Shown here: positions 53,939-62,520 of the stretch, piece after piece
Numbering within the stretch: the first letter of the stretch is position 1
Layout: every line of letters begins with the position of its first letter
Source: Sphingomicrobium flavum
GTDB lineage: Bacteria; Pseudomonadota; Alphaproteobacteria; Sphingomonadales; Sphingomonadaceae
DNA: 64,000 nucleotides
Direction: 5' to 3'
Assembly (NCBI RefSeq): GCF_024721605.1
Contig: NZ_CP102630.1
Span: forward strand, 2,046,001-2,110,000
The notes under the pieces: model-generated
What the model was told of the DNA's origin: nothing
Databases searched by the model: none
The model's input: the letters and a program-made list of their open reading frames with translations, nothing else
Program-made: the position numbers and the translations under genes

Positions 53939-55243
53939 ATGAAGACACGTTTCGCCCCTGCGCCCACGGGCCGGCTCCATGTCGGCAATATCCGCACCGC
54001 GCTGCATAATTATCTCCTCTCGCACCGCGATGGCGGGGCCTTCCTGCTGCGCATCGACGATACCGATGCCGAACGCTCGAAGGAGGAATATGTCGAGGCG
54101 ATCCGCGCGGATCTCGAATGGCTCGGCATCGCGCCCGATGAGGAGGCGCGCCAGTCGCAGCGTTTCGGCCGCTATGATGAGCTGTTCGAACAGCTCAGGG
54201 CGGCTGGCCGCATCTATGCCTGTTATGAGACCCCCGAGGAATTGGAGGTCCGCCGCAAGGTGCTGCTCGGGCGCGGCCTGCCGCCAGTCTATGAGCGCAA
54301 GGATGCCGACGCGCCGGTGCCCGAAGGCCGCAGCCCCCACTGGCGCTTCCGGCTCGATCATGATACGCCGATCGCGTGGGACGATCTGGTCCGCGGCCAG
54401 CAGAAATTCGATCCTGCATTGATTTCCGATCCGGTCATCCGCCGCGCCGACGGCAGCTGGCTCTACATGCTGCCCAGCGTGATCGACGATATGGACCTTG
54501 GCATCACTCATGTCGTGCGCGGTGAGGATCATGTCACCAATTCGGCGATCCAGCTGCAGATGTTCGATGCGCTGGGCGCGCAGCGTCCTTATCTGGCGCA
54601 TGAAGCGCTGCTGGTCGCGGCGGAAGGCAAATTGTCCAAGCGGCTGGGTTCTGTAGGCGTTGACGAAATGAAGGCGCGCGGGCTCGAACCCATGGCGCTG
54701 CTGGCACTGCTGGCGCGGATCGGCACCTCGCAGCCGGTCGAACCGCTCGCCAGCCTCGAAGCGCTGTCGGCCAGTTTCGACTTTGCTCATTTCGGCCGCG
54801 CGCCGGCGCATTTCAACATGGCTGAGGTAGAGGCGCTGAACGCCAAGCTGCTCCATGCCACCCCTTATGAAGCGGTGGCGGATCGCCTGCCCGGCGGGAT
54901 CGGCAAGGCCGAATGGGAAGCGCTCCACGGCAATATCGCGCATCTGGGCGAAGTCGCCGACTGGCTGCCGGTGCTCCAGGGCGAGATCGATGCGCCAGAT
55001 ATTGCGGCGGAAGATGCCGACTATCTGCATCAGGCCGCCACCATTGCCGCGCAACTGGAATGGGATGACGGCGTCTGGGCTGCGCTGACCGGCGCGCTCA
55101 AGCAGGCAACGGGCCGCAAGGGCAAGCCCCTCTTCCTGCCGCTGCGACTCGCGCTGACTGGCCAGGCTTCGGGGCCCGAAATGGCGGCCTTGCTGCCGCT
55201 GATCGGCAAGGATCGTGCCCTCGCTCGCCTGCGCCGCGCCTAG
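53939..55243 (+). CDS. gltX: Glutamyl-tRNA synthetase
   Basis: 434 residues. The class I HIGH-type motif is HVGN at 14-17 (APAPTGRLHVGN), with FLLRIDDTDAERS near 36-49, HVVRGEDHVTNSAIQ, and the KMSKS-type KLSKR near 231-235. The length and sequence are those of the shorter GltX type that occurs as one of two copies in many alphaproteobacteria; which tRNA it charges best is not deducible here. Confidence 0.95.
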   Translation: MKTRFAPAPTGRLHVGNIRTALHNYLLSHRDGGAFLLRIDDTDAERSKEEYVEAIRADLEWLGIAPDEEARQSQRFGRYDELFEQLRAAGRIYACYETPEELEVRRKVLLGRGLPPVYERKDADAPVPEGRSPHWRFRLDHDTPIAWDDLVRGQQKFDPALISDPVIRRADGSWLYMLPSVIDDMDLGITHVVRGEDHVTNSAIQLQMFDALGAQRPYLAHEALLVAAEGKLSKRLGSVGVDEMKARGLEPMALLALLARIGTSQPVEPLASLEALSASFDFAHFGRAPAHFNMAEVEALNAKLLHATPYEAVADRLPGGIGKAEWEALHGNIAHLGEVADWLPVLQGEIDAPDIAAEDADYLHQAATIAAQLEWDDGVWAALTGALKQATGRKGKPLFLPLRLALTGQASGPEMAALLPLIGKDRALARLRRA

Positions 55244-55294
55244 GCATTTCCCCTCGCAAACACGCTGTGGACGTACCTTCCGCTACGGAAAGGC

Positions 55295-55322
55295 TTGCAA
55301 TTGAAATGATATGTTGTAACAT
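55295..55322 (+). promoter_or_regulatory. Candidate promoter/operator of the tonB-type gene
   Basis: TTGCAA (55295-55300) and TAACAT (55317-55322) are 16 bases apart, the best promoter match in this part. The -10 side is embedded in ATGTTGTAACAT (55311-55322), an almost perfect palindrome resembling the core of Zur or Fur-type operators (ATGTTATAACAT). Regulation by a metal repressor is inference. Confidence 0.4.
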
Positions 55323-55347
55323 GACTCGCCTTAGGAAGGAAATTGTC

Positions 55348-56013
55348 ATGCCCGCTTATGCTCCCAAGCCCCACGCCCGGAAATTCTCTCCGACATCCTT
55401 CGCACTGGCTGTCGCGCTGCCCGGCACCGCGCTCGCCGCGCTGATGCTGGCCGCGCCCGACCTCATCACCATCGCGAAGTCCGATCCGACGACGGTCACG
55501 CTCATCAACGATCCGCCGCCGCCGCCTCCCAATCCCGAACAGGTCGACCAGCCCGATACGCCTGCACCGCCGCAGCAGGTGACGCAGATCAAGCCGCTGG
55601 TGCCCGTGCCGATGCCGCCGATCGAATTCACCGCCTTTCCCCCGGTCGACCCCGGCCCCATCAATACCACCATCAATGATGACGTGGTGTCCGGCGGCGG
55701 CGCGATCGCGCCGGTCATCGAGATTGTCCGTAAGGAAGCCACGCTGCTGACCCGCGCCGAGGACCAGCGCCCGCCATATCCCGAACGCCGCCGCCGCTTG
55801 GGCGATGAAGCCACGCTCAAGCTCAAGCTGACCATCGGCGCCAATGGCCGGGTCAGCGCGGTCGAACCCGTCGGCACCATGGACAGCGAATTCCTCCGCG
55901 CCGCCGAACGGCACATCAAGCGGGTCTGGCGCTATGCCCCCGCCACCGAGGACGGCCGCAAGGTCCAGTCGGTCAAGACGATCACGCTCAGGTTCGAACT
56001 GACCGACGCGTGA
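55348..56013 (+). CDS. TonB-family energy transducer
   Basis: 221 residues from ATG 55348, after AGGAAGGA. A single N-terminal membrane helix (about 19-40) is followed by a proline-rich span (PPPPPPNPEQVDQPDTPAPPQQ and PVPMPPIEF), then a TonB C-terminal domain with RRRLGDEATLKLKLTIGANGRVSAVEPVGTMDSEFLRAAERHIKRVWRYAPA. TonB couples the proton motive force to outer-membrane receptors. No exbB/exbD is near, so it must share those encoded elsewhere. Confidence 0.92.
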   Translation: MPAYAPKPHARKFSPTSFALAVALPGTALAALMLAAPDLITIAKSDPTTVTLINDPPPPPPNPEQVDQPDTPAPPQQVTQIKPLVPVPMPPIEFTAFPPVDPGPINTTINDDVVSGGGAIAPVIEIVRKEATLLTRAEDQRPPYPERRRRLGDEATLKLKLTIGANGRVSAVEPVGTMDSEFLRAAERHIKRVWRYAPATEDGRKVQSVKTITLRFELTDA

Positions 56014-56107
56014 TCCCAGTCCGCCACCTCCCCCGACCGGAACGGGTGAGGTGGCGGACGCCCATCGGGGCTAGCGCCATCGCGCACGCGGCCCTATCTT
56101 TGCCACC

Positions 56108-56431
56108 ATGGCAGTCTTTCCCCCCTGGTTCGGCCTCAAGGCCACGCTGAAGGATACGCGCAATTTTCTGCGCAATCGCAGCCCGGAAAAGACCGTCGGT
56201 GCGGTGCTGGCGATGCTGGTGACGGTGATCATCGTCCTGCTCTTCTTCATCGACAGCAATTTCCGCACCGCCCCGCCGCCGCAGATCACCTATGTCGAAA
56301 GCTTCGACGGCAACCGGACCGATGAAGAAATCATCGCCCAGCAGCGTGAGGAACAACGGCTGATCGACGAGGCCAATCGCGAGCGCCAGCAGGGCTATCA
56401 GGATCTTTCCAACCGGCTGGGGATCGAGTGA
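56108..56431 (+). CDS. Small membrane protein of unknown function before ribD
   Basis: 107 residues. One central membrane segment AVLAMLVTVIIVLLFFI (about 32-48) separates a basic N-terminal part from a charged, coiled-coil-like C-terminus EEIIAQQREEQRLIDEANRERQQGYQDLSNRLG. I recognise no domain. It overlaps ribD by four bases (GTGA), so it is likely part of the riboflavin operon, as in other sphingomonads. Confidence 0.8.
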   Translation: MAVFPPWFGLKATLKDTRNFLRNRSPEKTVGAVLAMLVTVIIVLLFFIDSNFRTAPPPQITYVESFDGNRTDEEIIAQQREEQRLIDEANRERQQGYQDLSNRLGIE

Positions 56432-57405
56432 GCCACGAAAGTTACATGGCCCGCGCGATCGAATTGTCGCGCGCCGTCCTGGGTTCGACCGCGCCCAACC
56501 CCAATGTCGGCTGCGTCATCGTTGAGGACGGCACCATCGTCGGCGAAGGCGCGACCCGGCCCGGCGGCCGCCCCCATGCCGAAAAGGTCGCGCTCGATGG
56601 CGCCGGCGACAAGGCAAAGGGCGCCACGCTCTACACCACGCTGGAGCCCTGCGCGCATGACAGCCAGCGCGGCCCGACCTGCGCCCACATCATCGCCGAG
56701 GCGGGCATCGCCAAGGTCGTCGCCGCGATCCGCGATCCCGATCCGCGCACAGATGGCGCGGGATTGCAGTTGCTGCGCGACGCGAACGTCGAAGTGCGCG
56801 AAGGCGTGCTGGCGGCCGAGGCCGAACGCGCCATGGCGGGCTTCCTCACCCGCATCCGCCTCGGCCGCCCGCGCGTCACGCTCAAGCTCGCCCTCTCCAT
56901 CGATGGCAAGATCGCGCTTCCCTCGGGCGAATCCAAATGGATTACCGGGGAGGATGCGCGCGCCCATGTGCATCTCGAACGTGCCCATGCAGACATGATC
57001 CTGGTCGGGCGTGGCACGCTCGCCGCCGACAATCCCTCGCTCGATGTGCGCCTGCCGGGGCTGGAGGAACGCTCGCCCCGCCGTGCCTTGCTGACCCGCG
57101 GCGAGGCGCCCCAGGGCTGGGAAGTGCTGCGCGATCCCGCCGATATTTACGACCTCGACGGGGTCAACGAACTGCTGGTCGAAGGCGGGTCGGGCGCGGC
57201 CACCGCTTTCCTCAAGGCCGACCTCGTCGATCGCATCCTCATCTACCGCGCACCGCTGATCATCGGCGAGGGCAAGAACAGCGTGGGCTATATCGGCCTC
57301 GATGCCATCGCCGACGCGCATGGCCGCTGGGATGTCGAAGACGGCAAGTCGCTTGGCATCGACCGGCTGGAAGTCTACCAGCGGCGGCGAGACGCGGAGG
57401 CATAA
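56428..57405 (+). CDS. ribD: Bifunctional riboflavin deaminase-reductase RibD
   Basis: 325 residues from GTG 56428. The deaminase domain has H50-A-E52, C75 and C85 (PCAH and PTCAH) with GCVIVEDGTIVGEG. The reductase domain has RVTLKLALSIDGKIALPSGESKWITG, HLERAHADMILVGRGTLAADNP, and a GGSGAATAFLKADLVD segment. It performs the second and third steps of riboflavin synthesis. Its TAA shares one base with the ribE ATG. Confidence 0.95.
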   Translation: MSHESYMARAIELSRAVLGSTAPNPNVGCVIVEDGTIVGEGATRPGGRPHAEKVALDGAGDKAKGATLYTTLEPCAHDSQRGPTCAHIIAEAGIAKVVAAIRDPDPRTDGAGLQLLRDANVEVREGVLAAEAERAMAGFLTRIRLGRPRVTLKLALSIDGKIALPSGESKWITGEDARAHVHLERAHADMILVGRGTLAADNPSLDVRLPGLEERSPRRALLTRGEAPQGWEVLRDPADIYDLDGVNELLVEGGSGAATAFLKADLVDRILIYRAPLIIGEGKNSVGYIGLDAIADAHGRWDVEDGKSLGIDRLEVYQRRRDAEA

Positions 57406-58007
57406 TGTTCACAGGCATCATCACCGATATCGGCACCGTGCGTGCGGCAGCACAGCAAGGCGACCTGCGCCTCACCATCGGCTGCGCCTACGATATGACC
57501 AGCGTCGATCTCGGCGCCTCGATCGCCTGTTCGGGCGCCTGCCTCACCGTGGTCGACAAGGGCGATGACTGGTTCGCCGTCGATATCAGCCAGGAAAGCA
57601 TCTCCAAGACCGCCCCCGGCCTGTGGGTCGAAGGCGCAAGGCTGAATCTCGAACGCGCATTGCGCATGGGCGATGAACTGGGCGGCCATATCGTCACCGG
57701 CCATGTCGATGCGGTCGCCGAGATCGTGTCGGTGGAGGATGTCGGCGGCTCGATGCAGGTCACCATCACCGCGCCCCGCGCCTTGGGCGGCGGCATCGCC
57801 CCCAAGGGCTCGATCACCCTCGACGGCGTCTCGCTCACCGTCAACAGTGTCGAGGATGATGGCGATGTCACCCGCTTCACCGTCAACCTCATCCCGCACA
57901 CGGCGCAGCACACCACCTTCGATGGCATGACCGCAGGCCGCCAGCTCAACCTCGAAATCGACGTGCTGGTCCGCTATCTCGAGCGGATGGCCGCTAGCCG
58001 AATGTGA
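57405..58007 (+). CDS. ribE: Riboflavin synthase (alpha subunit)
   Basis: 200 residues. Two lumazine-binding repeats start MFTGIITDIGTV and, halfway, LGGHIVTGHVDAVAEI. DLGASIACSGACLTVV and GSITLDGVSLTVN are the matching core motifs. It condenses two lumazine molecules to riboflavin. The stop lies inside the first operator-like half-site (AATGTGAT). Confidence 0.95.
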   Translation: MFTGIITDIGTVRAAAQQGDLRLTIGCAYDMTSVDLGASIACSGACLTVVDKGDDWFAVDISQESISKTAPGLWVEGARLNLERALRMGDELGGHIVTGHVDAVAEIVSVEDVGGSMQVTITAPRALGGGIAPKGSITLDGVSLTVNSVEDDGDVTRFTVNLIPHTAQHTTFDGMTAGRQLNLEIDVLVRYLERMAASRM

Positions 58008-58041
58008 TTTAGGCGGTTGCCCAATCACATTTCAATGTGAT
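58001..58041. promoter_or_regulatory. Candidate operator for the HTH-RibB protein
   Basis: Three half-sites AATGTGAT occur in 41 bases: direct at 58001-58008, inverted as ATCACATT at 58024-58031, and direct at 58034-58041. The last two form an 18-bp palindrome ATCACATTTCAATGTGAT (58024-58041), 13 bases before ATG 58055 of ribB. The first two form a separate 9-bp inverted repeat. No FMN riboswitch is present. That the HTH of RibB binds here is inference. Confidence 0.45.
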
Positions 58042-58054
58042 AGCGGCGCTGCCC

Positions 58055-59335
58055 ATGTCCACAGAACTTATCGAACGCGTCACCGAAATCGTCGAATCGG
58101 GTGAAATGAGCCGCGCCGGCCTCGCCCGCGCTGCCGGTCTCCACCCCAACAGCCTGCGCGCCGTCGGCAGCGAGGAATGGAACCCCACCGCTGACACGCT
58201 CGGTCGGCTGGAGAAATTCCTCGGCAAGAGCGATGTGCTGGTCGGCGCGGAGGAGATCATCAACGAAGCGCGCAACGGGCGCATGTACATCCTCGTCGAC
58301 GATGACGACCGCGAAAATGAGGGCGACCTCATCATCCCCGCGCAGATGGCGACCCCCGATGCGATCAATTTCATGGCCCGCCATGGCCGCGGCCTCATCT
58401 GCCTCGCGCTCGGCAAGGAACGGGTCGAACAATTGGGGCTCGAGCCCATGGCGCGGGTCAATCGGGAAAGCATGGGCACCGCCTTCACCGTCTCGATCGA
58501 AGCGCGCGAAGGCGTCACCACCGGCATCAGCGCCGCCGACCGCGCGCGCACCATCTCGGTCGCCATTGACGGCAGCAAGGGGCCCGACGATATCGTGACG
58601 CCCGGCCATGTCTTCCCGCTGACCGCAGTGCCGGGCGGCGTGCTGGTGCGCGCGGGGCATACCGAAGCGGCGGTCGACGTCTCGCGCCTCGCCGGGCTCA
58701 ACCCCTCGGGCGTGATCTGCGAAATCATGCGCGAGGATGGCACCATGGCCCGCCTCGACGACCTCATCGAATTTGCCGCCCAGCACAAGATGAAGATCGG
58801 TACCATCCGCGACCTCATCGCCTACCGCCTCAAGAAGGATCATATGGTCGAGGAAGTGGCCGAAAGCCGCTTCACCGCTTCTTCGGGTGCGGCCTGGCAG
58901 GCGCATGTCTATCGCGACAAGGCGACCGGCGCCGAACAGATGGCGCTGGTCCATGGCGGCATCGATCCCGAAACCCCCACCATGGTGCGCATGCACAGCC
59001 TCGATCTCTTCGCCGACGTATTGGGCGAACGGAATGCCCGCTCGGGCCAGCTCCACGGTGCGATGCGGATGATCGAGGCCGAGGGCTCGGGCGTCGTGGT
59101 CGCGCTCCATGCCGCATCGTCCGGCTCCCTGAGCCGTGCCACACTGCTGCGCTCGGGCCAGAAGGTGGAAACCAATGATGCGATGCGCAGCTATGGCATC
59201 GGCGCGCAGATCCTCGCCGCGCTCGGCATCCATGACATGATCCTCCTGTCCAATTCCAAACATTCGCCGGTCGGCCTCGACGGCTATGGCCTCGCCATTG
59301 TCGAAGAGCGGCCGATCACCATGGGAGACGCCTGA
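58055..59335 (+). CDS. ribB: 3,4-dihydroxy-2-butanone-4-phosphate synthase with an N-terminal helix-turn-helix and a decayed GTP cyclohydrolase half
   Basis: 426 residues from ATG 58055 (GTG 58037 in frame). Residues 1-58 resemble an XRE-like HTH ([34 protein letters not shown], then [14 protein letters not shown]). RibB follows: D85-R-E-N-E-G-D91, [10 protein letters not shown], and [24 protein letters not shown]. The C-terminal region (about 270-426) aligns with GTP cyclohydrolase II but lacks its zinc cysteines and the RQEGRGIGL loop ([16 protein letters not shown] stands there), so only the RibB activity is expected. RibA is supplied by the gene at 9.2 kb. ribB overlaps ribH by one base. 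Confidence 0.92.
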   Translation: MSTELIERVTEIVESGEMSRAGLARAAGLHPNSLRAVGSEEWNPTADTLGRLEKFLGKSDVLVGAEEIINEARNGRMYILVDDDDRENEGDLIIPAQMATPDAINFMARHGRGLICLALGKERVEQLGLEPMARVNRESMGTAFTVSIEAREGVTTGISAADRARTISVAIDGSKGPDDIVTPGHVFPLTAVPGGVLVRAGHTEAAVDVSRLAGLNPSGVICEIMREDGTMARLDDLIEFAAQHKMKIGTIRDLIAYRLKKDHMVEEVAESRFTASSGAAWQAHVYRDKATGAEQMALVHGGIDPETPTMVRMHSLDLFADVLGERNARSGQLHGAMRMIEAEGSGVVVALHAASSGSLSRATLLRSGQKVETNDAMRSYGIGAQILAALGIHDMILLSNSKHSPVGLDGYGLAIVEERPITMGDA

Positions 59336-59757
59336 TGGCCCATCTGCTGATCGCCGAAGCGCGCTTCTACGAAGAGCTGAACGACATGCTGCTGGCGGGC
59401 GTGCGCGCCACCATCGAGGAGGCGGGCCATACCCATGAAACGGTCACCGTCCCGGGCGCGCTGGAGCTGCCGGGCGCGGTCGCACTCGCAGCGGAAAGCG
59501 GCAAATATGACGCCTATGTCGCGGTCGGCGTGGTCATTCGCGGCGAGACCTATCATTTCGAAATTGTCGCGGGCGAAAGCGCGCGCGGGCTGATGGCGCT
59601 CAGCATGGATGGCCTCGCCATCGGCAACGGCATCCTCACCGTCGAAAATGGCGAACAGGCCGAAATACGCGCCAATCCGGCGAAGAAGGATAAAGGCGGC
59701 GAAGCGGCCAAGGCCGCGCTCGCCATGCTCGACTTGCAGTCACGATTCCGCAGCTGA
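59335..59757 (+). CDS. ribH: 6,7-dimethyl-8-ribityllumazine synthase
   Basis: 140 residues. It has [71 protein letters not shown], and [18 protein letters not shown]. The [10 protein letters not shown] strand-loop holds the active-site His. It makes lumazine, the RibE substrate, and probably forms large oligomers. It ends the ribD-ribE-ribB-ribH cluster, followed by a REP-like repeat. Confidence 0.95.
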   Translation: MAHLLIAEARFYEELNDMLLAGVRATIEEAGHTHETVTVPGALELPGAVALAAESGKYDAYVAVGVVIRGETYHFEIVAGESARGLMALSMDGLAIGNGILTVENGEQAEIRANPAKKDKGGEAAKAALAMLDLQSRFRS

Positions 59758-59766
59758 CTCCTTCCC

Positions 59767-59847
59767 GCTCAGGCTGAGCCTGTCGAAGCCTCGGCGGCCT
59801 CACCAATCTCAGCGCTGCGCTGACCCTTCGACAAGCTCAGGGTGAGC
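59767..59847. repeat. REP-like inverted repeat
   Basis: GCTCAGGCTGAGCCTGTCGAAG (59767-59788, 22 bases) and CTTCGACAAGCTCAGGGTGAGC (59826-59847) are inverted copies matching at 19 of 22 positions, separated by 37 bases. Their CTTCGACA(A/G)GCTCAG core is a dispersed element seen in many sphingomonad genomes, located between ribH and the convergent SOUL gene. It may fold as a hairpin and stop transcripts from both sides. Confidence 0.8.
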
Positions 59848-59855
59848 GGGCGAGC

Positions 59856-60473
59856 CTAGCTCGCTGCAGGTAGAGGCGTCGCGATCTCCAGCCACACCTC
59901 GTTGCGGCGCAAGGGCCCCGGCATGCTGGGCGAATTGAAAAAGGCATATTCGGGGCTGGTCGACAGGATCGTCTCCCCGCGCGCTTCCAGCCATTGGCGC
60001 AAACGCTCGACCTCCCCGACCAGGTCATAATCGCCCGGTCGCCCGTCAAAGCGCACGGTTGCGACGCGGCGCGCGGGCAGATGTTTCAGATGCACGCCGT
60101 GCGGGGGTTCGGGCAGGCTGTCCTCATCCTCGCCCTCGGGCATGACGAAGCGCACGCGCCAACGATCCTCGCCATCGGCCTCCTCGATCACCGGTGCGGT
60201 CATCGGGATCGAATCGCCATCATGGCTGCGCGCAAAGATATAATCGGCCAGCGTGCGAAAGCCCGATCGGATCGCCTCGCGCCGCGTGCCGAAGCTGATC
60301 GTTTCGGCCACCCACATCGGCAGATAGTCGCGGATGGCGAAATCGCCCTCGCGCTCGACCTCCAGGAAGTCGGGCTCAGGCGTCTGGCGCTCGCGCATCA
60401 TATAGCGCGCCCCGCCCAGCAGGGTCATGCCCAGCACCAGCCCGCCACCGATCAGCCATTTGCTCTTCTTCAC
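59856..60473 (-). CDS. SOUL-family heme-binding protein
   Basis: 205 residues from GTG 60473, which overlaps the stop of the upstream oxidoreductase gene (GTGA). An N-terminal hydrophobic helix (about 7-22) may anchor it or act as a signal peptide. The SOUL/HEBP pattern follows: PDFLEVEREGDFAIRDYLPMWVAETI, AFRTLADYIFA-like GFRTLADYIFARSHDGDSIPMTAPVI, RVRFVMPEGE and TSPEYAFFNSPSMPGPLRRNEVWLEI. The family binds heme or tetrapyrroles; its role in bacteria is not settled. Confidence 0.9.
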   Translation of the reverse strand: MKKSKWLIGGGLVLGMTLLGGARYMMRERQTPEPDFLEVEREGDFAIRDYLPMWVAETISFGTRREAIRSGFRTLADYIFARSHDGDSIPMTAPVIEEADGEDRWRVRFVMPEGEDEDSLPEPPHGVHLKHLPARRVATVRFDGRPGDYDLVGEVERLRQWLEARGETILSTSPEYAFFNSPSMPGPLRRNEVWLEIATPLPAAS

Positions 60474-61552
60474 GCGTCCACTCCTTCAGGCAGCGCCGGA
60501 TAGTCCACATAGCCTTCGGGCCCGCGCGAATAGAAAGTGTCGCTATCCCAATCGTTGAGCGGCGCGCCCTGGCGATAGCGATGGACCAGGTCGGGATTGG
60601 CAATATAGGGCCGGCCATAAGCGATGAAGTCGCAAATACCCTCGTCGATCAGCGCCTGCCCGCTCTGCGCGTCGAGGTCGCTATTCAGACCCATCGCGCC
60701 AGAGAACACCTTGCGCATCGCCGGGCTGACACGCTGGTGACCGGCCTTGGCGAAGCTGGAATCCTCGCCCGGCTCGCGCATTTCAAGCCAGCTGACGCCG
60801 ACCTCTTCCAGCGCCGTGGCTGCGGTGACGAACAGGCCTTCGGGATCCTCATCCTCGCAGCCATTCACCTCGCCGATGGGGGACAGGCGAATGCCGGTGC
60901 GGACTGCGCCAATCTCTGCCACTACGGCAGCCGCCACTTCGCGCATGAAGCGCACGCGATTGTCCTGGCTGCCGCCATAATCGTCATCGCGATGATTGGC
61001 GCGCAGGAACTGGTCGATCAGATAGCCATTGGCGCCGTGGATCTGCACCGCATCGAAACCCGCGCGCATCGCATTGCGCGCCGCGCTCACATAGTCGCCG
61101 ATCACGCGCTCGATCTCACCTGTCGATAGCGAGCGCGCCTCTACCGGGTCTTTCTTGCCCTCATAGGTATGCAGCCGGTGCGGGCCGCTGGTTGCGCTGG
61201 CGGATACTGGCTGCCCGCCGCCCAGGTCAGGATGCACCAGCCGCCCCATATGCCATAGCTGGCCGGCAATCCGCCCGCCGGCCTGGTGCACGGCCTCGGT
61301 CACCGGCTTCCAGCCCTCGACCTGCGCATCGCTCCACAGCCCAGGTGCATAAGGCCAGCCCAGACCTTCGCGCGAAATGCCCGTCGCCTCGGTGATGATC
61401 AGCCCCGCGCTCGCTCGCTGGCGATAATATTCGACCGCCAGGTCGCCATGCACACCCTCCTTGTCGGCGCGGCCGCGGGTCAGCGGCGCCATGGCGATGC
61501 GGTTGGGGCAGTCGAGCGCACCGATGCGCACGGGGTCGAACAGGCTGGGCAT
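60470..61552 (-). CDS. NADH:flavin oxidoreductase, old yellow enzyme family (NemA-like alkene reductase)
   Basis: 360 residues from ATG 61552. The OYE barrel is seen as LFDPVRIGALDCPNRIAMAPLTRGRAD, LIITEATGIS, GRIAGQLWHMGRLVHPDL, GFDAVQIHGANGYLIDQFLR, and DFIAYGRPYIANPD. FMN-dependent, it reduces activated double bonds or nitro compounds with NAD(P)H. The exact substrate is unknown. It is translationally coupled to the SOUL gene. Confidence 0.93.
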   Translation of the reverse strand: MPSLFDPVRIGALDCPNRIAMAPLTRGRADKEGVHGDLAVEYYRQRASAGLIITEATGISREGLGWPYAPGLWSDAQVEGWKPVTEAVHQAGGRIAGQLWHMGRLVHPDLGGGQPVSASATSGPHRLHTYEGKKDPVEARSLSTGEIERVIGDYVSAARNAMRAGFDAVQIHGANGYLIDQFLRANHRDDDYGGSQDNRVRFMREVAAAVVAEIGAVRTGIRLSPIGEVNGCEDEDPEGLFVTAATALEEVGVSWLEMREPGEDSSFAKAGHQRVSPAMRKVFSGAMGLNSDLDAQSGQALIDEGICDFIAYGRPYIANPDLVHRYRQGAPLNDWDSDTFYSRGPEGYVDYPALPEGVDA

Positions 61553-61636
61553 GGAGTTCCTTCTTGCAACGCTTTTGCTGCCAATGCGTGAGGAAGCCGC
61601 TTGTTTCCCGCCCGCGCCCGGCGCAAGGCTCCGCCC

Positions 61637-62515
61637 ATGGATCAACGCCCATCGCTCACCATGCCGCTGGTTGCACTGCTCGTCGGGTCGAGCGCGTTGG
61701 CACTCGGGCCCTGGCTGGTGCGCCTGTCCGATGTCGGGCCGATCGCCGCGGGCTTCTGGCGACTGGGGCTGGGCGTCCCCATGCTGGCTCTGGCGGCGCT
61801 GGCGGTGGGGCAATCGCTCAAGACACCACCGCGCCCATTGCTCATCCTGATCATCATCGCCGCCGCCTTTTTCGCAGGCGATATCGCTGCCTGGCATGTC
61901 GGCATCCACCTCACCAAGCTCGGCAACGCGACCCTGTTCGGCAACTTCGGCAGCTTCGTCTTCGCGCTTTACGGGCTGTGGCTGGCGCGCAAGCTGCCCA
62001 CCATGGGGCAGGTCGCAGCGCTGGTGCTCGCCATGGCGGGCACGCTGCTGCTGCTTTCCGGCAGCCTCGATCTGGGTCCTGACAGCCTGCGCGGCGATCT
62101 TCTGACCCTGCTCGCGGGGCTCTTATATGCCGGCTATCTCATCGGGGTCGACAAGGCCCGCCCCAAGGTCGAGCCGCTTACGCTCCTGTTCTGGGCCAGC
62201 CTCGCCGGGGCAATCTTCCTGTGGCCGATGGCGATGGGCGCGGGGGAAAAGATCATGCCCACTGACTGGACGCCGGTGATCGCGCTCGCTTTCTCCAGCC
62301 AGCTCGTGGGCCAGGGCCTGCTCGTCTACGCGATCGGGCGGCTGCCCCCGCTCATCGTCGGGCTCGGCCTTTTGACTCAGCCCGCCATTTCGGGCGCCAT
62401 CGGCTGGCTCGCTTATGGTGAGGCCTTTACATTGAAGGACTGGACCGGCGCGCTCGCCATCGCTGCCGCGCTGGTGCTGGTACGCTTGCGTCCGCGCCGT
62501 CGACGTCCCACATAG
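61637..62515 (+). CDS. EamA-family (DMT superfamily) transporter
   Basis: 292 residues from ATG 61637, with about ten hydrophobic segments and the two-fold EamA repeat: GPIAAGFWRLGLGVPMLALAALA and GNATLFGNFGSFVFALYGLWLARKLP in the first half, LVGQGLLVYAIGRLPPLIVGLGLLTQPAISGAIGWLAYGEAFT in the second. Members export metabolites or amino acids; the substrate cannot be read here. It diverges from the oxidoreductase gene. Confidence 0.9.
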   Translation: MDQRPSLTMPLVALLVGSSALALGPWLVRLSDVGPIAAGFWRLGLGVPMLALAALAVGQSLKTPPRPLLILIIIAAAFFAGDIAAWHVGIHLTKLGNATLFGNFGSFVFALYGLWLARKLPTMGQVAALVLAMAGTLLLLSGSLDLGPDSLRGDLLTLLAGLLYAGYLIGVDKARPKVEPLTLLFWASLAGAIFLWPMAMGAGEKIMPTDWTPVIALAFSSQLVGQGLLVYAIGRLPPLIVGLGLLTQPAISGAIGWLAYGEAFTLKDWTGALAIAAALVLVRLRPRRRRPT

Positions 62516-62520
62516 GGCGC

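Noticed and set aside
57960-58054. An FMN riboswitch before ribB
   Set aside because: The gap is only 47 bases and lacks the RFN consensus; the repeats present are palindromic DNA sites instead.
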